From Thalassia testudinum (lineage: Eukaryota; Streptophyta; Magnoliopsida; Alismatales; Hydrocharitaceae): DNA of 64,000 nucleotides. Position numbers and translations under genes: made by a program. Positions 1-12,224 of this stretch are shown here, piece after piece. Below the pieces are notes generated by a model. It was not told the DNA's origin, searched no databases, and was given only the letters and a program-made list of their open reading frames with translations. The DNA is taken from assembly GCA_037157565.1 (NCBI GenBank), contig JAZHRO010000073.1, positions 88,700,001 to 88,764,000 on the forward strand. The letters run 5' to 3'. The first letter of the stretch is position 1, and every line of letters starts with the position of its first letter.

Positions 1-345
1 TACTTCTATTTCCTAGATGGTTACTCGGGATACAATCAAGTCCCTATCCATCTTGAGGATCTGGAAAAAATGACTTTCTCCTGTCCCTACGGAACCTTTG
101 CTTTCCGTAGAATGCCATTTGGCTTATGCAATGCACTTGCGACTTTTCAAAGGTGTATGCTAGCTATATTCTCTGACATGGTGGGAGAGTTTATGGAAGT
201 CTTCATGGATGATTTCTTTATTTTTGGAGAATCGTTTGATTCTTGCTTGGCTAATCTTGAAATGATCCTTAAAAGATGCATCAAAACAAGATTGGTCCTT
301 AGTTGGGAAAAGATTCATTTTATGACACAAGAAGGCATCGTTTTG
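1..345 (+). pseudogene. Ty3/gypsy (Athila-type) reverse transcriptase fragment
   Basis: This is the middle of a retrotransposon reverse transcriptase, entering from the left window edge. Visible RT landmarks are YFLDGYSGYNQ, FRRMPFGLCNA and the catalytic FMDD (in EVFMDDFFIF), followed by LVLSWEK and HFMTQEGI. It is very close to the RT of element D at about 56400-56750, so it belongs to the same family. The frame is open, but coding similarity stops abruptly at 345, just before the glycine-histidine block expected next, and a TGAT sequence begins at 346. I read this as an old RT interrupted by another insertion. Its left part lies outside the window. Confidence 0.85.
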
Positions 346-935
346 TGATACTGGTACTAGTCTACCAGTACCGGTACCCAATTAGTATTAAGTCTAGATG
401 AGATGATTTATAGTACAAGTCCATCCTAAGTTAGAGGTGGATTAATTGCAGTTAAATCCCTGAAGTTTCCTATCAAGTGCTATCAAAGCAACCCACTCTC
501 TACTTAGTTTAATTATAGTCTAGTCTGATTAATAAGGTATGCTATTCTAGGGTAGCCTAGTTGAAGCAGCATCTCACCAAAGTGAGCTTTCCTGTGAATA
601 CTGGGCTTATCCAGGAATAGTAATAGGCTGAATGGGTGTTAGTATATGAGTGCTCACTGGCCTAAAGGAAAGTGCACACTCATTTTACTTTCACTCATTT
701 GCGTGGGAGTATTGATGTGTTGGTTATTAGGATTTCTGGGTAGTCATTGAATCGACCCAAAGAAAGGGTCATGGTTGACTCAGATTTGAACCAACAATCG
801 TTACACACCACACCATGTCTTTAATTACAAGTCAACCTCTTGTCCAGAGATGAGACCCTTGATGGAGTTAACTAAGACATGTGATGGGGCTTAATAAATT
901 AATTAGACATCTTATGTTTTAAAGGAGTTAATTCT
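346..935 (+). other. Non-coding stretch starting with an LTR-like palindromic end
   Basis: No gene is visible. The first bases read TGATACTGGTA and contain a perfect 8 bp inverted repeat (349-356 with 363-370, six-base loop), as seen at the starts of other LTRs in this window. Because the upstream RT frame is cut exactly here, 346 may be the first base of an LTR. No partner LTR or primer site could be found, so the far boundary is unknown. The stretch ends just before the copia gag start. Confidence 0.35.
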
Positions 936-2930
936 TTGTTTATCTATAAATTTTCAGAAATGTCTTCTGCCAATATCACTTCCACCTTAAATTCCATACC
1001 CATGTTAAGTGACTTGAACTTTAAGTCTTGGAAGGAAAATCTATTGCATGTCCTTGGGGTTATAGATTTGGATTTAGCAATTAGGGAACCCTCTCCCATT
1101 CTTATGGACTCGAGTACTTCTGAACAAAAGAAGGTGAAGGAAAGATGGGAGAGGTCTAATCACATATTCATGATGATTATGAAAAAGGCCATACCCGAGG
1201 CTTTTAGGGGCATAGTGTCGGATGACATTGGTATAGCTAAGGATTTCCTTGCTGATATTGAGAAGTGGTTTGCCAAGAATGAAAATGATGAAATTGGTAC
1301 GTCTTGGCAAGACTCATATCAAAGAAGTATAAGGGGAAGAGTAATATATGTGAGTATATTATGGAGATGTCCTATATTGCTTCTAAGTTGAAAGCACTGA
1401 AACTTGACCTCAGAGGACTTGTTGGTGAATTTGGTTTTGATCTCTCTTCCACCCTCTTTCAACCAGTTCAAGGTGAGCTATAACTATCAGAAAGAGATTT
1501 GGTCTCTGAGTGAGCTCATCTCGCATTGTGTGCAAGAGGAAGAGAGCATGAAGCATGATGGGATAGAAAGTGCTCATGTTGCCACTTCCTCTAACAACAA
1601 GGGCAAGGGAAAGAAAAAGGCTACAGAAGCTGCATATGCAACTTTCCAAAAAAAGAAAAAGGGGAAGGCTGTAGAGTCTTCCAAATCAGGATGCTCCTTC
1701 TGTGGAGTTGAGGGGCACCAAAAGAAGCACTATGCTAACTACCACGCCTGGCATGCTAAGAAAGGTATGGCTTAGTTTGGTTTGCATGGAAATTAATTTG
1801 GCTTCGGTATCTAGGCATACTTGGTGGTTGGATTCAAGTGCTACCACTCACATAAATGTGTCTATGCAGGGTTGTTTGAGCTACCAAAGGCCAAATGATG
1901 CTGAAAGATTCATTTATGTTGGGGACAGGAAGGCTGTAGAAGTTGAAGCTATACGGAAGTTTAGATTATTGATGAAAATCAATTCTTATTTGAATTTAAA
2001 TGAAACTTTTGTAGTACCATCTTTTAGAAGAAATTTAATTTTTGTTTATGTATTGGACAAATGTGGTTATCATTATTCATTTGGAGATGGAAAAATTAGT
2101 TTATATTTAAATTCAAATATGGTTGGTTCTGATTTTCTATCTTGTTATAATAATCTTTATTATTTTAATACTATAGCTTCTTATAACAAGTCTTCACTTT
2201 TGGATACACATGGTGTGAAAAGAAAATTAGAAAATGAATCTTCACCTACTTTATGGCATAAGAGATTCGGTCACATCTCTAGAAGGAGAATTGAGAGACT
2301 TATGTTAAATGGTATTTTGGACCCCTTAGACTTTTTTGATTTCGATCAGTGTATAGAATGTATTAAGGGGAAATAAACCAGCAGTAGGAAGCTTAAAGCC
2401 AATAGGTTAAATGGTGTCTTTCCTACGCCTGCGAGGAATGGCCAATAGTATTTGATCACATTCATAAATGACCACTTAAGATATGGCTTCATCTATCTAA
2501 TTTATGAAAAGACACAGTCGTTGGACACATTCAAAAATTATAGAGTTGAAGTTGAAAAACATAGTTATTCATCTTGGAATTACTCAAGTTGATGAGGAGC
2601 ATTTCTTTGACATCCTCAAGATAGCTCCAATGAAGACAATGATACGGTTTTAACCCCTGTAGAGCAGCCTCAGACACATACAAAAATCGTGCCATTAAGG
2701 AGTTGCACTAGGGAAAGGAGAGCATGAAATAGATATTGGGGTGATGGAAGATGATCCTATCAGCTTCCGTCAGGCAATGGAAAGTCTGAATCATGAAAAG
2801 TGGATTGAGGCAATGAAAGAGGAAATGAACTAAATGAAAGATAACAATGTTTGGGAAGTTGTTCCACTACGAGATGGTGCAAAAGTTGTTGGTAAGTGGG
2901 TTAAATAAAACATGAAACAAGATACCTTTT
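936..2930 (+). pseudogene. Ty1/copia gag-pol relic (gag, protease, integrase N-terminus, RT start)
   Basis: A decayed copia polyprotein. The gag part (about 960-1770) starts with a UBN2-like domain (LSDLNFKSWKENLLHVLG) and changes frame near 1310 and back near 1395. A zinc knuckle follows at about 1690, but its last cysteine is replaced by tyrosine (CSFCGVEGHQKKHY). After a further frameshift near 1770 comes the protease motif WLDSSATTH and then the pre-integrase zinc domain (LWHKRFGH with CIEC) ending at a TAA at 2374. Beyond that only scraps remain: an integrase-core start near 2450 (NDHLRYGFIYLIYEK) and an RT start near 2770-2910 (FRQAMESLNHEKWIEAMKEEMN, EVVPLRDGAKVVGKWV). Most of integrase, RT and RNase H are deleted. 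No LTR pair was found. Confidence 0.8.
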
Positions 2931-4122
2931 AAGGAATTTTTTGAGAGGATGTTTGGTAGGTGGGTTAAGAGAGGTTAAGTATTGGTCCAATTTAATCCAC
3001 TTACCAATTGTGTTGAGTTAAGGGAGACTTAACTTGAGTTAAAGTTATTCCACCTCCTTTGTGAAATAACTTTAACTCGTCAAATCTCTCAAACGAGTCA
3101 AGTCATTTATTCAACATTTCATTTCACTCCTTCCATATTGCTTTATTTACTCTATAAATCTATTCCCCTTCACAAACATCACCCAATGACTTTTCTATTA
3201 GAGTGGGGTTTTCTATTTTGCTCTTTTTAGGCTGCATTTGATTTGGAGATAAGTTTATCTCGAAGTAGAATAAGTGAGGAATAAATTGTGTTAGGTGTTT
3301 GTTTGTGAGGATGGAATAAGTTGTCAGATAAAAATGATTGGTATATGATGTGATGTTAGCAGGTAACTTTTTAATATTATGAATGCGTATGGGTGGATTG
3401 ATATGATATAGTGAATGTATTCTTATGTACTATGTTAGAGCAAGCATATTTTAATATATCTTGGTGTTGGTGTGATGTATTAGCTAAGATAGTTTGAGAG
3501 TGATATATTTTAATAGATATTGATATTGATTTGATGTAGTGAGATAAGTTGAATCCTATCCCTTGGAAAGTTTGTTCTACCCTTACCCTTTTGACTTGGA
3601 GATCATATCCCCCCACCACATGCACATTACCTTAGTTTCTTCTTTTCAACTATATATAGTACTTTAGAAATTCCTTTTTTATTAGTGGTGGATTTGGACT
3701 TATTACGGTACTTTGATTAATACATTCATTTCATAACTACTTATTTATTAAATGCACTATGTTTTCCTTGTTAGTCCATTAAATGTCTTAATGATTATGT
3801 GCTAGATGACTATTGATTACATCATGTGATTGCATGAATATTGTACTAGGAGACTCAAGTTGGATTTAGTCAGTTGATGGGACTCTAGTCATCTCAACTT
3901 TTGATTATGTTTTTGATAAAAATTGGTTATTAAAAGGGACTTTAACTTGAATTAAGATCATTTTCTTAAAAAAAAACACAATAACAACATTAGTGAAAAC
4001 CCCTGAATTAAGGCATTCTACAAGTGCCTCACTTGTCAATGTCTAGGCGCATCTAGGTTGAGTTCTATTAGAATCTCAAAATCTACATAAATTAGCTTTA
4101 TATGAACTCAGGTTTGGCATTT
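2931..4122. other. Non-coding DNA, possibly with remnants of small DNA transposons
   Basis: No coding region is supported. At about 2945 the sequence reads GGATGTTTGGTAGG and at about 3228 GGCTGCATTTGATTTGGAGATAAG, phrases typical of ends of non-autonomous DNA transposons in plants. A second possible end near 3540-3640 is AT-rich. I could not pair ends or find target duplications, so no element is called. The stretch after 4000 joins the sequence after 9254 across the LINE insertion. Confidence 0.3.
3036..3078. repeat. Perfect 14 bp inverted repeat
   Basis: GAGTTAAAGTTATT at 3036-3049 is exactly the reverse complement of 3065-3078, with a 15-base loop. It may be the core of a small hairpin transposon, but no borders were found. 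Confidence 0.6.
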
Positions 4123-4137
4123 CCAAAGCAAGTTATT
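4123..4137. repeat. Target site duplication, left copy (LINE)
   Basis: CCAAAGCAAGTTATT occurs here and again at 9240-9254, flanking the LINE. A 15 bp perfect duplication is normal for L1-type target-primed insertion. Confidence 0.9.
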
Positions 4138-4332
4138 ATTTTTTTTTGAAACTGCGAGGAAAGCTATCGTGCTATGATAGTAATTCGGAGGGCATTTTAT
4201 TTCATACTATATAAAAAGAAAAATGAAGAACTACACATTGGATCCCCATCTATATATGAAGGACCAACACTCATTTACAATTTGCTCACAGCAAACTGGT
4301 CTCTCCTGAAATAACTTCTCATTTCTTGCCCT

Positions 4333-7300
4333 CTAAACACACCACAAGGTCACAACCATACGCATATATGGCCTTCCAAGTGTTGCAAACCTCTGCCATA
4401 GGGACTCCCATGTAGGTAGAGGTTCCTGACATATTTTTCTCCATATCATATCTGTGACCAGGCATGAAGAGAATATGTGGGATAAACTATCAGTGTGCAA
4501 CCTGCATAGATAGCATTCATTTAATGTTCCCATTCTTTTATGTCTAAAATCTCCCGTGATCAAACCTTCCCTCCTGCACAACCATAAAAAAATTTGTACT
4601 TTCAGTGGGATCTTCAATAGCCATATCTTGTCGACTAGATCACTTTCCATACTCCTGCTAGATCTGATAATTCTTTCATATGCCTGCTGGGCAGTGTACC
4701 TGCCATTCCAATTATATGTGTCCTCCACGCCAGGCCTTGGATTGAACTTCTGCAAATCTGAGATCAAGCTCTGCCTTTCCTCCCACAGTCGGGTACCCTC
4801 TCTACTATTTTCAGACTCATCAAGCGTCCAGCAGTCGCCAATTTCAGACCATAAGCTGCTGACAGAGGCATCTTTATCTACAGTAGCTGAATATGCTCTT
4901 GGATAGGAGTCTTTCAGAATACCTAGCGGTGAGCATTGTTCATTCCATAAGCTAAACTCATGACCATCTCCAAGCTTGGGTTTCATCAAATGCCAGTTGC
5001 TTTTGATAGCTAGAATGACCGATCTCCAAAAAGGGGATGGTTTGGCTGGGAATAGTCTCTTCAGCATACTATTTGAGCAGCCATAATAGTCTTTAATAAG
5101 TTTAATCCATAGCTCTTCTTTGCCATCAAAAATCTTGATCGCCCATTTAATCAAAAGGGCCTCATTGAATTCTTTAAGAACCTTGTTCCCCAATCCACCC
5201 GCTTCCTTTGCCCGGCATATTTGATCCCACTTCATAGGCTGCATGAAACTCCCCTCATGTCGAGTTCTTTTCCAAAAGAATTTCTTTCGCATTACATCTA
5301 CACGTTTCCAAATAGATTTTGGGCCTTTGAAGATAGAGAAGTAGAACATCGGGATAGAAGTAATAACTGAATTTAGAAGTATCAGTCTTCCACCTTTTGA
5401 TAGAAATTTGCTGCTCCATCCTTCCTACTTGACAGAAATCTTGTCAAAAAGAATATTCCAATCACTCTTCCTCAGTTTCGAGCACCACAGTAGCAGTCCC
5501 AGGTTTTTAATTGGCAGTTTTGAGCGAGGCGTTCCCAACATAGCTGACAATGTTTCTTGCTCCTGTTCATTCAGGCCAAAGCAGATCAAGATAGATTTCT
5601 CCCTATTTAGTTTCAGACCTGATATGTCTCTGAAGATCTTCACCATGTGTCCTAGAGCATGAGCTGCAGCAGTTGTCCCCTCCATAAAGAAGACCGTGTC
5701 GTCTGCGTATTGTAAAATAGGGGCCATAGCCTTCCTATTGGATAGGGAATAACCTCTTATAACACTAGCCTCTGTCAATTTACATTCATATCTAGCAAGC
5801 CCGTCAACTGCAAGGTTAAAAATCAAAGGAGCTAATGGGCATCCTTGTTTAACCCCACATTGTGGTTGAATCCAAGCTCCACAGGGTTTCCCATTGATCA
5901 GTGGGGAGAAGGAAGTTGTTGTAATACACCACTTCATCCACTGGATCCAAATGGGAGGGAAATCTCTTCTTTTGAATACTTCCCAGATGTAAGGCCATGA
6001 GACCGAATCATAGGCCTTTTGGAAATCCACTTTCCACATACATGCTTTGCACTTCTTTCTATGCCACCCACACACCATTTCCTATGCCATAATGAATGAT
6101 TCCTAAAGGGATCTGTTAGGTAGAAAGGAAGAATGTACAGGGTGGATCAAGTGCTGTAAAACAGTCCTCAATCTATTAGCCAATATCTTACTCACCACTA
6201 AGTAAATGGAATTCGATAGAGTGATTGGTCTAAAATCTGAAAATTTCTCAGCCCCCTGTGTCTTTGGTAACAGAAAGAGAGGATTTATTGATCTTGTCAA
6301 AGCTTGCATTGCCCCTCTCAAACTCTCTTATAACATCCATCACCTCATTGTCAATCACACTCCACATTTCTTTATAGAAGAAAACTTGAATACCATCCGG
6401 TCTAGGGGAGCCCTCATTGTTTAATTCTTTTATGGCATTTATAGTTTCCTTTTCAGTGATAGCAGCTGTCAGCTTGGAAGCCTAATCATCTGAGACTCTA
6501 GGTGCATCACTCGCAGCCATCCTCCAGCCACCTCTCTCTGCTACCTGTGATGAGTCCCTGTAATACCTGATAGCCTCTGCTCTAATTTCTTGCATAGATG
6601 ACAATCTTTGCCCGTCTTTGAGGATGGATGAAATAAAGTTTACCCATCTACTAGAGCTGGCTCTGAGGTGAAAGAACTTTGTGTTGGCATCCCCCTCCTC
6701 GAGCCATAGCTGTCTAGACCTCTCCCTCCTGTCCATCTCCTGCTTGAGGTCCTCCTCCGCTGCCACACCTTGCCACATTCTTCTGGCTGCAAGATCCTCA
6801 TCAGATAGTGGGCATGCTGCCTCCTTAGAATCCAAGATCTGGATTTTATTTAGAGCCTCCAAACGCCTTTTCTGCCTTAGTGCAGACACCGTAGCTCCAT
6901 ACTCTTTCAAGACTGTGCGCAAAGCAACCAGCTTGGAAGCAAGCCTAATAGTGGCTGAGCCCTCCATCTGTTTGGTTTTCCACCACAAACCAATCATCTC
7001 GCGAAAACCAGGCTCTCTCAGCCATGATCTTCTAACCTTGAAGTAGGAACCTATTTGGACCTCTTCCCCACTATCCCAAACCAAAGGAGTATGGTCTAAG
7101 AAGGGGCATTTCAGTCCAGCAATAGTAGAGAGTTGGAACCTATCGAGGATAGTAGCATTCCGAAAGAATCTGTCAATCTTTGACATAAGGCCATTGCCAT
7201 TTCTCCAAGTAAATTCAGCTCCTGAGGATGGGTACTCATTCAAACTAAGATATTGAACCACCAGCTGAAAACCAATAGAAGTACTGTCCATGACCCCATT

Positions 7301-7759
7301 CGACCTATCATTCCCTGTCAGTACACAGTTGAAGTCCCATCCTACTAGCTAGGCATCCCCTTGAACAAGTTCTGCAGCTGCTGCCCAATCATCCCAAAGT
7401 TCCTATCTCATCGAAGCAACGCATAGACCATTAACACCGGTAATATAGATGTCATCTTGCCCTAGATTTCTTTGGAACTTATAGGTCACCAGGTGGTGAG
7501 CTTTGTGTACTTCCAGCAGATGTAACCAAGCCCTTCTCCACCATATAACAATGCCCCCAGACCTGCCATGTGCGTTAAGCATCACACACTCATTCGCCCT
7601 CGTAGCCTTCATATCATTTCATACCCTATCAGATTCATTCTCAATGTGGGTCTCTTGTATTATTGCATAATCGATCTCCCACTCTCTCAAATATCTCATT
7701 AGAGAAGCCCTCTGACTCTTGTCGTGCAACCCATGCACATTCCACGTAAGGACTCTCAT
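4333..7759 (-). pseudogene. LINE ORF2: endonuclease-reverse transcriptase with C-terminal zinc region
   Basis: ORF2 would nick the target DNA and reverse-transcribe the element RNA there. The start at 7759 gives MRVLTWNVHGL, the first motif of the APE-type endonuclease, followed by QETH, GGIVIWW, a GDFN-like WDFN and the DHTPL motif near 7090. RT follows: FRPITLSNSIYLVVSKILANRL near 6230, DFQKAYDSVSW near 6010, GVKQGCPLAP near 5840 and the catalytic YADD near 5700. The tail (4333-5349) contains the zf-RVT region (KIPLKVQIFLWL, CYLC, HIFSSC). The endonuclease frame differs from the RT frame, with a shift between about 6480 and 6320. In-frame stops lie near 7625, 7410 and 6110-6080. Confidence 0.9.
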
Positions 7760-7863
7760 CTTCCCTTTTGAGACCCCTCCCTCTTTTGGTTTTGGCTCTT
7801 ACTAACCTGCATAATCGTGGCTACTGCATTTTCATCCAAGATTAGGTCTGATTTCAGCTTCCT

Positions 7864-9189
7864 CTATTTGAGCCTGTAGGGTGATCTACCTACACCAACC
7901 TTGGTAGTAGGTCCAATACCGAATTTTAGGCCTTCCACATCTTTTAAATTCGATTGGGTCCTCAAGGAATTATTTGTGATCTCTTTCAGAACTTGTAACT
8001 CAGTTTTATCAGTCGTTGGCTGTGGATCACCCGCTACTTCAATCGCGGGCGTCAATGCCTCATTCCTGGCTAATTCCACCTACTCCTCATCCATCATCTC
8101 CCCCATTTCCCCAAGGTGGTGGTCCTTACGTTTTTTGGTTGCCGATGTTTCATCTGGGGAATGCCTGCTCAGTACATGTGCATTCGTCTCTTCAGCAACC
8201 TGCATATCAGATGTCTTATCCTACCCCTTCTTCACAGCATTATCTCCCACTATGAATCTCAAGATTAGCAGCCAAGAGCTACCCCCTCACTGTAGGATCA
8301 ATCTATAAGGGACCGATCCTATCTTGAAGACATCCACCATAACATTAAGGACCCAACCATCAGCCTCAATCAAACCAACATCCGCATCTTCTGCCAATAT
8401 AGCAAACCCAGAAATCATGGTCGCCACCACCTCTCTTGATCTCAAATGTAGCGGCAGACCTTTAATCTCTAGTCTCGCCGATCTAGAGCCTAACCTTTGG
8501 GGTGGCCTCTCTGGCAAAGCTCCATCAAAAGGAGAGACTAATCTCCATATCACCGTCAATCCTTCAAAGGAACACGACTGAAAGCGCAGACGTTCGACGT
8601 CCATCATCCTCAAGCCAGAAAGCACAAATCGTGTGGGGGATAGAAAAGCGATTTTCCAACAGTCGGTCGATGGGGATAACGAACTTACTAGTTTTTGGAG
8701 TTTCTTTGAGGATGGGTTGCCGGTCATTACCTCTCCGATCAGAGCCCCTCTTAGCACCAGTTCTACTGTTCTTATGTCCTCTGTCATAGGGACTTCTACA
8801 TTGATCGTATGACCCCCTTATGTAGGAGGAGGCGGCGATGGTGGTGGCTGTACCCTAAAATTCGAACCTCCAGTGCGCATATTAGTCCGACCCTTCATCT
8901 GCCCACTATTTGCTTTACACAAATCCTGCTTATGGCCATGTCCACACGCGAGGCACACAAGGGAGAAGAGACATATGGCTGCCATATGACCTCGATGCTA
9001 GCATCTGAAGCAGACAATCTCCTTGTTGCCCCATGATCTCCCCCTGTCTGTCCTCCTCATACCTACATCCCATCTACCATTGGCCATGAGACCTCTCCTT
9101 TCCTTTCGTCTCCATGCCCTAGATCTCCATGTAGTCCATCCCACAACATCATGGTTCCTCCCACCTATCTCCCCTCCATCGCCCTCCAT
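7864..9189 (-). pseudogene. LINE ORF1: RNA-binding gag-like protein
   Basis: ORF1 proteins coat LINE RNA. One minus-strand frame runs from the ATG at 9189 to a stop at 7864 (about 440 codons) with several in-frame stops. Two tandem CCHC zinc knuckles lie near the N-terminus: CFRC-x-HRGHMAAIC, interrupted by a TAG just after its second cysteine, and CLACGHGHKQDLC. A DUF4283-like domain follows at about 8290-8750 (WKIAFLSPTRFVLSGLRM, LEIKGLPLHLRSREVV, VDVFKIGSVPYRL). The last third is polar and unrecognised. Knuckles preceding the DUF4283-like fold is one of the two arrangements I know from plant L1 ORF1. Confidence 0.8.
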
Positions 9190-9239
9190 CGCCCAGAGTT
9201 GATTCCTCCAACCAACTACTACTATATTTTATATTGTCC

Positions 9240-9254
9240 CCAAAGCAAGTTATT
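9240..9254. repeat. Target site duplication, right copy (LINE)
   Basis: Exact copy of 4123-4137 at the 5' end of the LINE. Confidence 0.9.
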
Positions 9255-9374
9255 TAAAGATAAATGTTTAATAGATGTCTTAGGGATTATAAAGAGAAGG
9301 TTCCTAAGTTTGAATTTTTTGATATTGCATACTCTCTTAATGAGTTGAATTTATAAATGCTTATAATTAATGTG
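9255..9374. other. Short non-coding spacer
   Basis: This 120 bp continues the sequence interrupted by the LINE and ends at the target duplication of element A. One frame reads RDYKEKVPKFEFFDIAYSLNE, which may be an old coding remnant, but I cannot assign it. Confidence 0.4.
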
Positions 9375-9379
9375 CTACC
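9375..9379. repeat. Target site duplication CTACC, left copy (element A)
   Basis: CTACC directly precedes the TG of the 5' LTR and recurs at 30986-30990 directly after the CA of the 3' LTR. Confidence 0.9.
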
Positions 9380-12215
9380 TGATGAGTTGCGACTCATCAT
9401 ACCTAGATCGCCTAAATTAAGGTAGAAACGAGGTTAAACACTATTAAATTAACACATAAAAAGGGTTAGGTGTGGAAAATAGAGAAAAAGACCTAAAACA
9501 TCAATTTTGTGTTAAAATATATAATTAGGTCATTAAATGAGATATTATTTTAAATAAGATTAAATGGTGATCCAAGTGCAAATTGAATACACAAATGAGT
9601 TTAAAAGTACAAATCAAAAGTATAATTAACTTCCCAAATGTTCAATTAAGCTTCTATAAAAACTTGGGTGCATTTGGACACACTAGGGCCTTGCAATTAA
9701 GGATTCACATCTAGGTTCTTCACACATCACATTTTGTTCATTAGAAAACCTCCAAGGACCCATTTATAGGCCGCAAGGACCTTTTTGCAAGCCTTGAAGT
9801 GTTGTTTCGTTATAGCTTCCTGCCACTTATGGGCTTCTATGCAATTTCTCTACCCCTTCGCTGAGGGGCTTTGCCTGCAAATTCACCAATAGAAATAATG
9901 CCCACCTATAGCTCGCGTGCTATTGTAGCCGCGAAGAACTGAAGCCATCGTGGAAGTTCATTCTCTTGATCGCTCTATCTATGGCTACCAATCATTCGAA
10001 CCTTCGCACAACCTGGTGCGTGTGGTCACCTCTCCACCCAGATCTGATCTAACGGCTAGGATTTGATTTAAATTTGTGTGTGCTCCTCTCTTTTCTTTAC
10101 CACCATCCATGTCCTTGTAGACTAATCGCACCACCTTGGTGCTCTGATCCACTGTCACTCTACTTAAGGAGCTCCGTAGCTGTGCGTGCGAGAGATTGCT
10201 CCCTTCTACACCTCTCAAGCTGATCATTCTTCCCCTCCAGCTCTCCTCCCCACATTTCCCCATTTTCACAGCCATCGGCTGTGAATTCCACTTTCTCCCT
10301 GACTCTCCTCGCTGTTAAGGACTCCATAGCACCTGAGGGCGACCCAGAACTCTACTAGCGAGTTTTCTCTCCGCTGGAATGCTTCCTCCCTCCATTCTTC
10401 CTCTCCATCCATCGGGTGGAGATCCAAAGGTCCCATTCCTCCGATTAGATTAGGATTTACTATTTTCTAGAGTAGCTGTAGTGTTAATTGGAGTAGTTCA
10501 GGAGTAGAAATTAGGCGTAGATTCTCTCTAATATGATGTGTGAATGTAGTTAGCTTAGGAGTAGATTTAGTGTATAAAATCACACATTCCACTTCCTCTG
10601 ATTACTTCAAATCAGCGGAGATGATTTTGCCCATTCACTGATGACTATTTTCTCCCCCTTCATATTTCCATTTCACTTTCTGATTTCCTCAAATTTTAAA
10701 TTGTAATTCACCCACCCATTGGAGTCAAACCCTCATCTCATTGCTCTCAAGCTTTGAGATGAGGATTTGCGCTCAAATCCATCCAGGGGTCTCCCATTCA
10801 TTTCAGAAATCCACAAAGACCCCTGATCATGATTTAAAATGGAATCGATTTGCTTGATCTGATTTTAATTTGGTTTTCAATGCAAGATCGCGAGATTTGA
10901 TTAGATTGAGTTTTCAAGGGTTTTGATCAAGCGAATTTGTTTATTTTTTTTAGTTCATGGTAGTGAATCTAAGTTGGTCTTGATAAAAAATCTTTCCTCA
11001 AATAAGCCATGTCTGAATTTGGCATGAATTAGGGTTTTAAAGAGTGTGGTAGAGCCAAGGAAAATCAATCATGTTGATTTGAGGTTCTATCAAGAATTTC
11101 TGAGTTGTTTTGAGTGAGAATCTGATTTCTAACCTAAGGAATTTTTAGTATTCCTCAAGGTTCCTAGATAATTGGGATTAAGGATTGGATGAATTTAATG
11201 TCATGTTCTAAGATCCTCCTACATGCTGTCTATAGCATTAGGAAGGTGTTAGATCAGTGTTTTTCTTGATTTGAATTGAATATCATTGCTGAGAATTTTT
11301 TGATGAGAAGTTTGACACCTCAATCTGGTTTCAACATGATTTTCAGACTTTGTCAGACTTTGAAGATGGTTTATGCTGTTTGTAGAATCCCAATTAATTA
11401 ACACAGTAAAATGCTGCAATAGCCGCTACATATCCATGGGTTTTTCAACCCAAAATTCTATGATCTAAAAGGGGAGAATTTGATCTGGACAGTAATGATT
11501 CAACATCAGACTTTCCAATTTTGATCATGAATGATTTTTTTTTTGTACTGAAATCTTCAATGGATCTGTTGAAATGGAGCATTGGCTGCAATAGCAGCCA
11601 CTGGAATTTTCTTAAGACGTCTGAGCTTAGGTCTTTGGCTACTGGAAGCTACTATGATCTTGGTTTCTCAATTAGCAGCTGAGCAGGCAGCAGTAGCTGC
11701 TGCTGTCCTCGTTATGTTGCTGTTGTAGTAGTACTGCTTGATGGAATGAAATTTAGTAGGGCAGTAACTTGAATTTGGATTTTCTGGGATAGCTGATATG
11801 TGTTACTTGTTATGTGTATTGTATACAAGCTTTCATGTATAACCAATGTATTTTTAATCTCTTTTAAATGCTTGTAATTTGACATTAAATTCTACTGTCG
11901 ACTAAAATTTATGTATAACTGTCCAACATGGAAAATGAATGTTAAATTGAAGTGAAAACCATGGTTATCTATGGGAATATCTTCTATTTGATTTGTTAAA
12001 CATATATAAGGCATCCCACTGAACTTTCAGACCTTATAACTGAAATTTAGTCCTTAGGATTCACTTGAACACACCCATTAAGGCCTAAAATGAGCTGAAT
12101 TTGTAATTAAATAAAATTGACATAAAAACTCAAAAAAAATAAAATAAACCTGTCTTAGTGAAGATTAGGTATATTTTTAAGTAAATACCAAGTTTCATGG
12201 TATTTTGAACCTCCG

Positions 12216-12224
12216 GCTTGGTAG
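12216..12224. repeat. 9 bp target duplication, left copy
   Basis: GCTTGGTAG here and at 12878-12886 flanks a 653 bp insert absent from the 3' LTR of the same element. Confidence 0.85.

Larger units (their letters stand above)
4138..9239 (-). mobile_element. L1-type LINE, two ORFs, minus strand
   Basis: A non-LTR retrotransposon of about 5.1 kb reading right to left. Its 3' end at 4138 is marked by a short poly(A) (T run at 4139-4147 on the plus strand), and its 5' end at 9239 touches the right copy of the 15 bp target duplication. It holds ORF1 (7864-9189) followed by ORF2 (4333-7759), the plant L1 order. The 5' UTR is only about 50 bases, so the copy may be slightly 5'-truncated or use a short leader. 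Both ORFs carry stops and one frame change, so it is dead. Confidence 0.92.

Noticed and set aside
3225..3640. A defined MITE
   Set aside because: The start resembles a transposon end, but I could not find a matching inverted end or target duplication, so borders would be invented.
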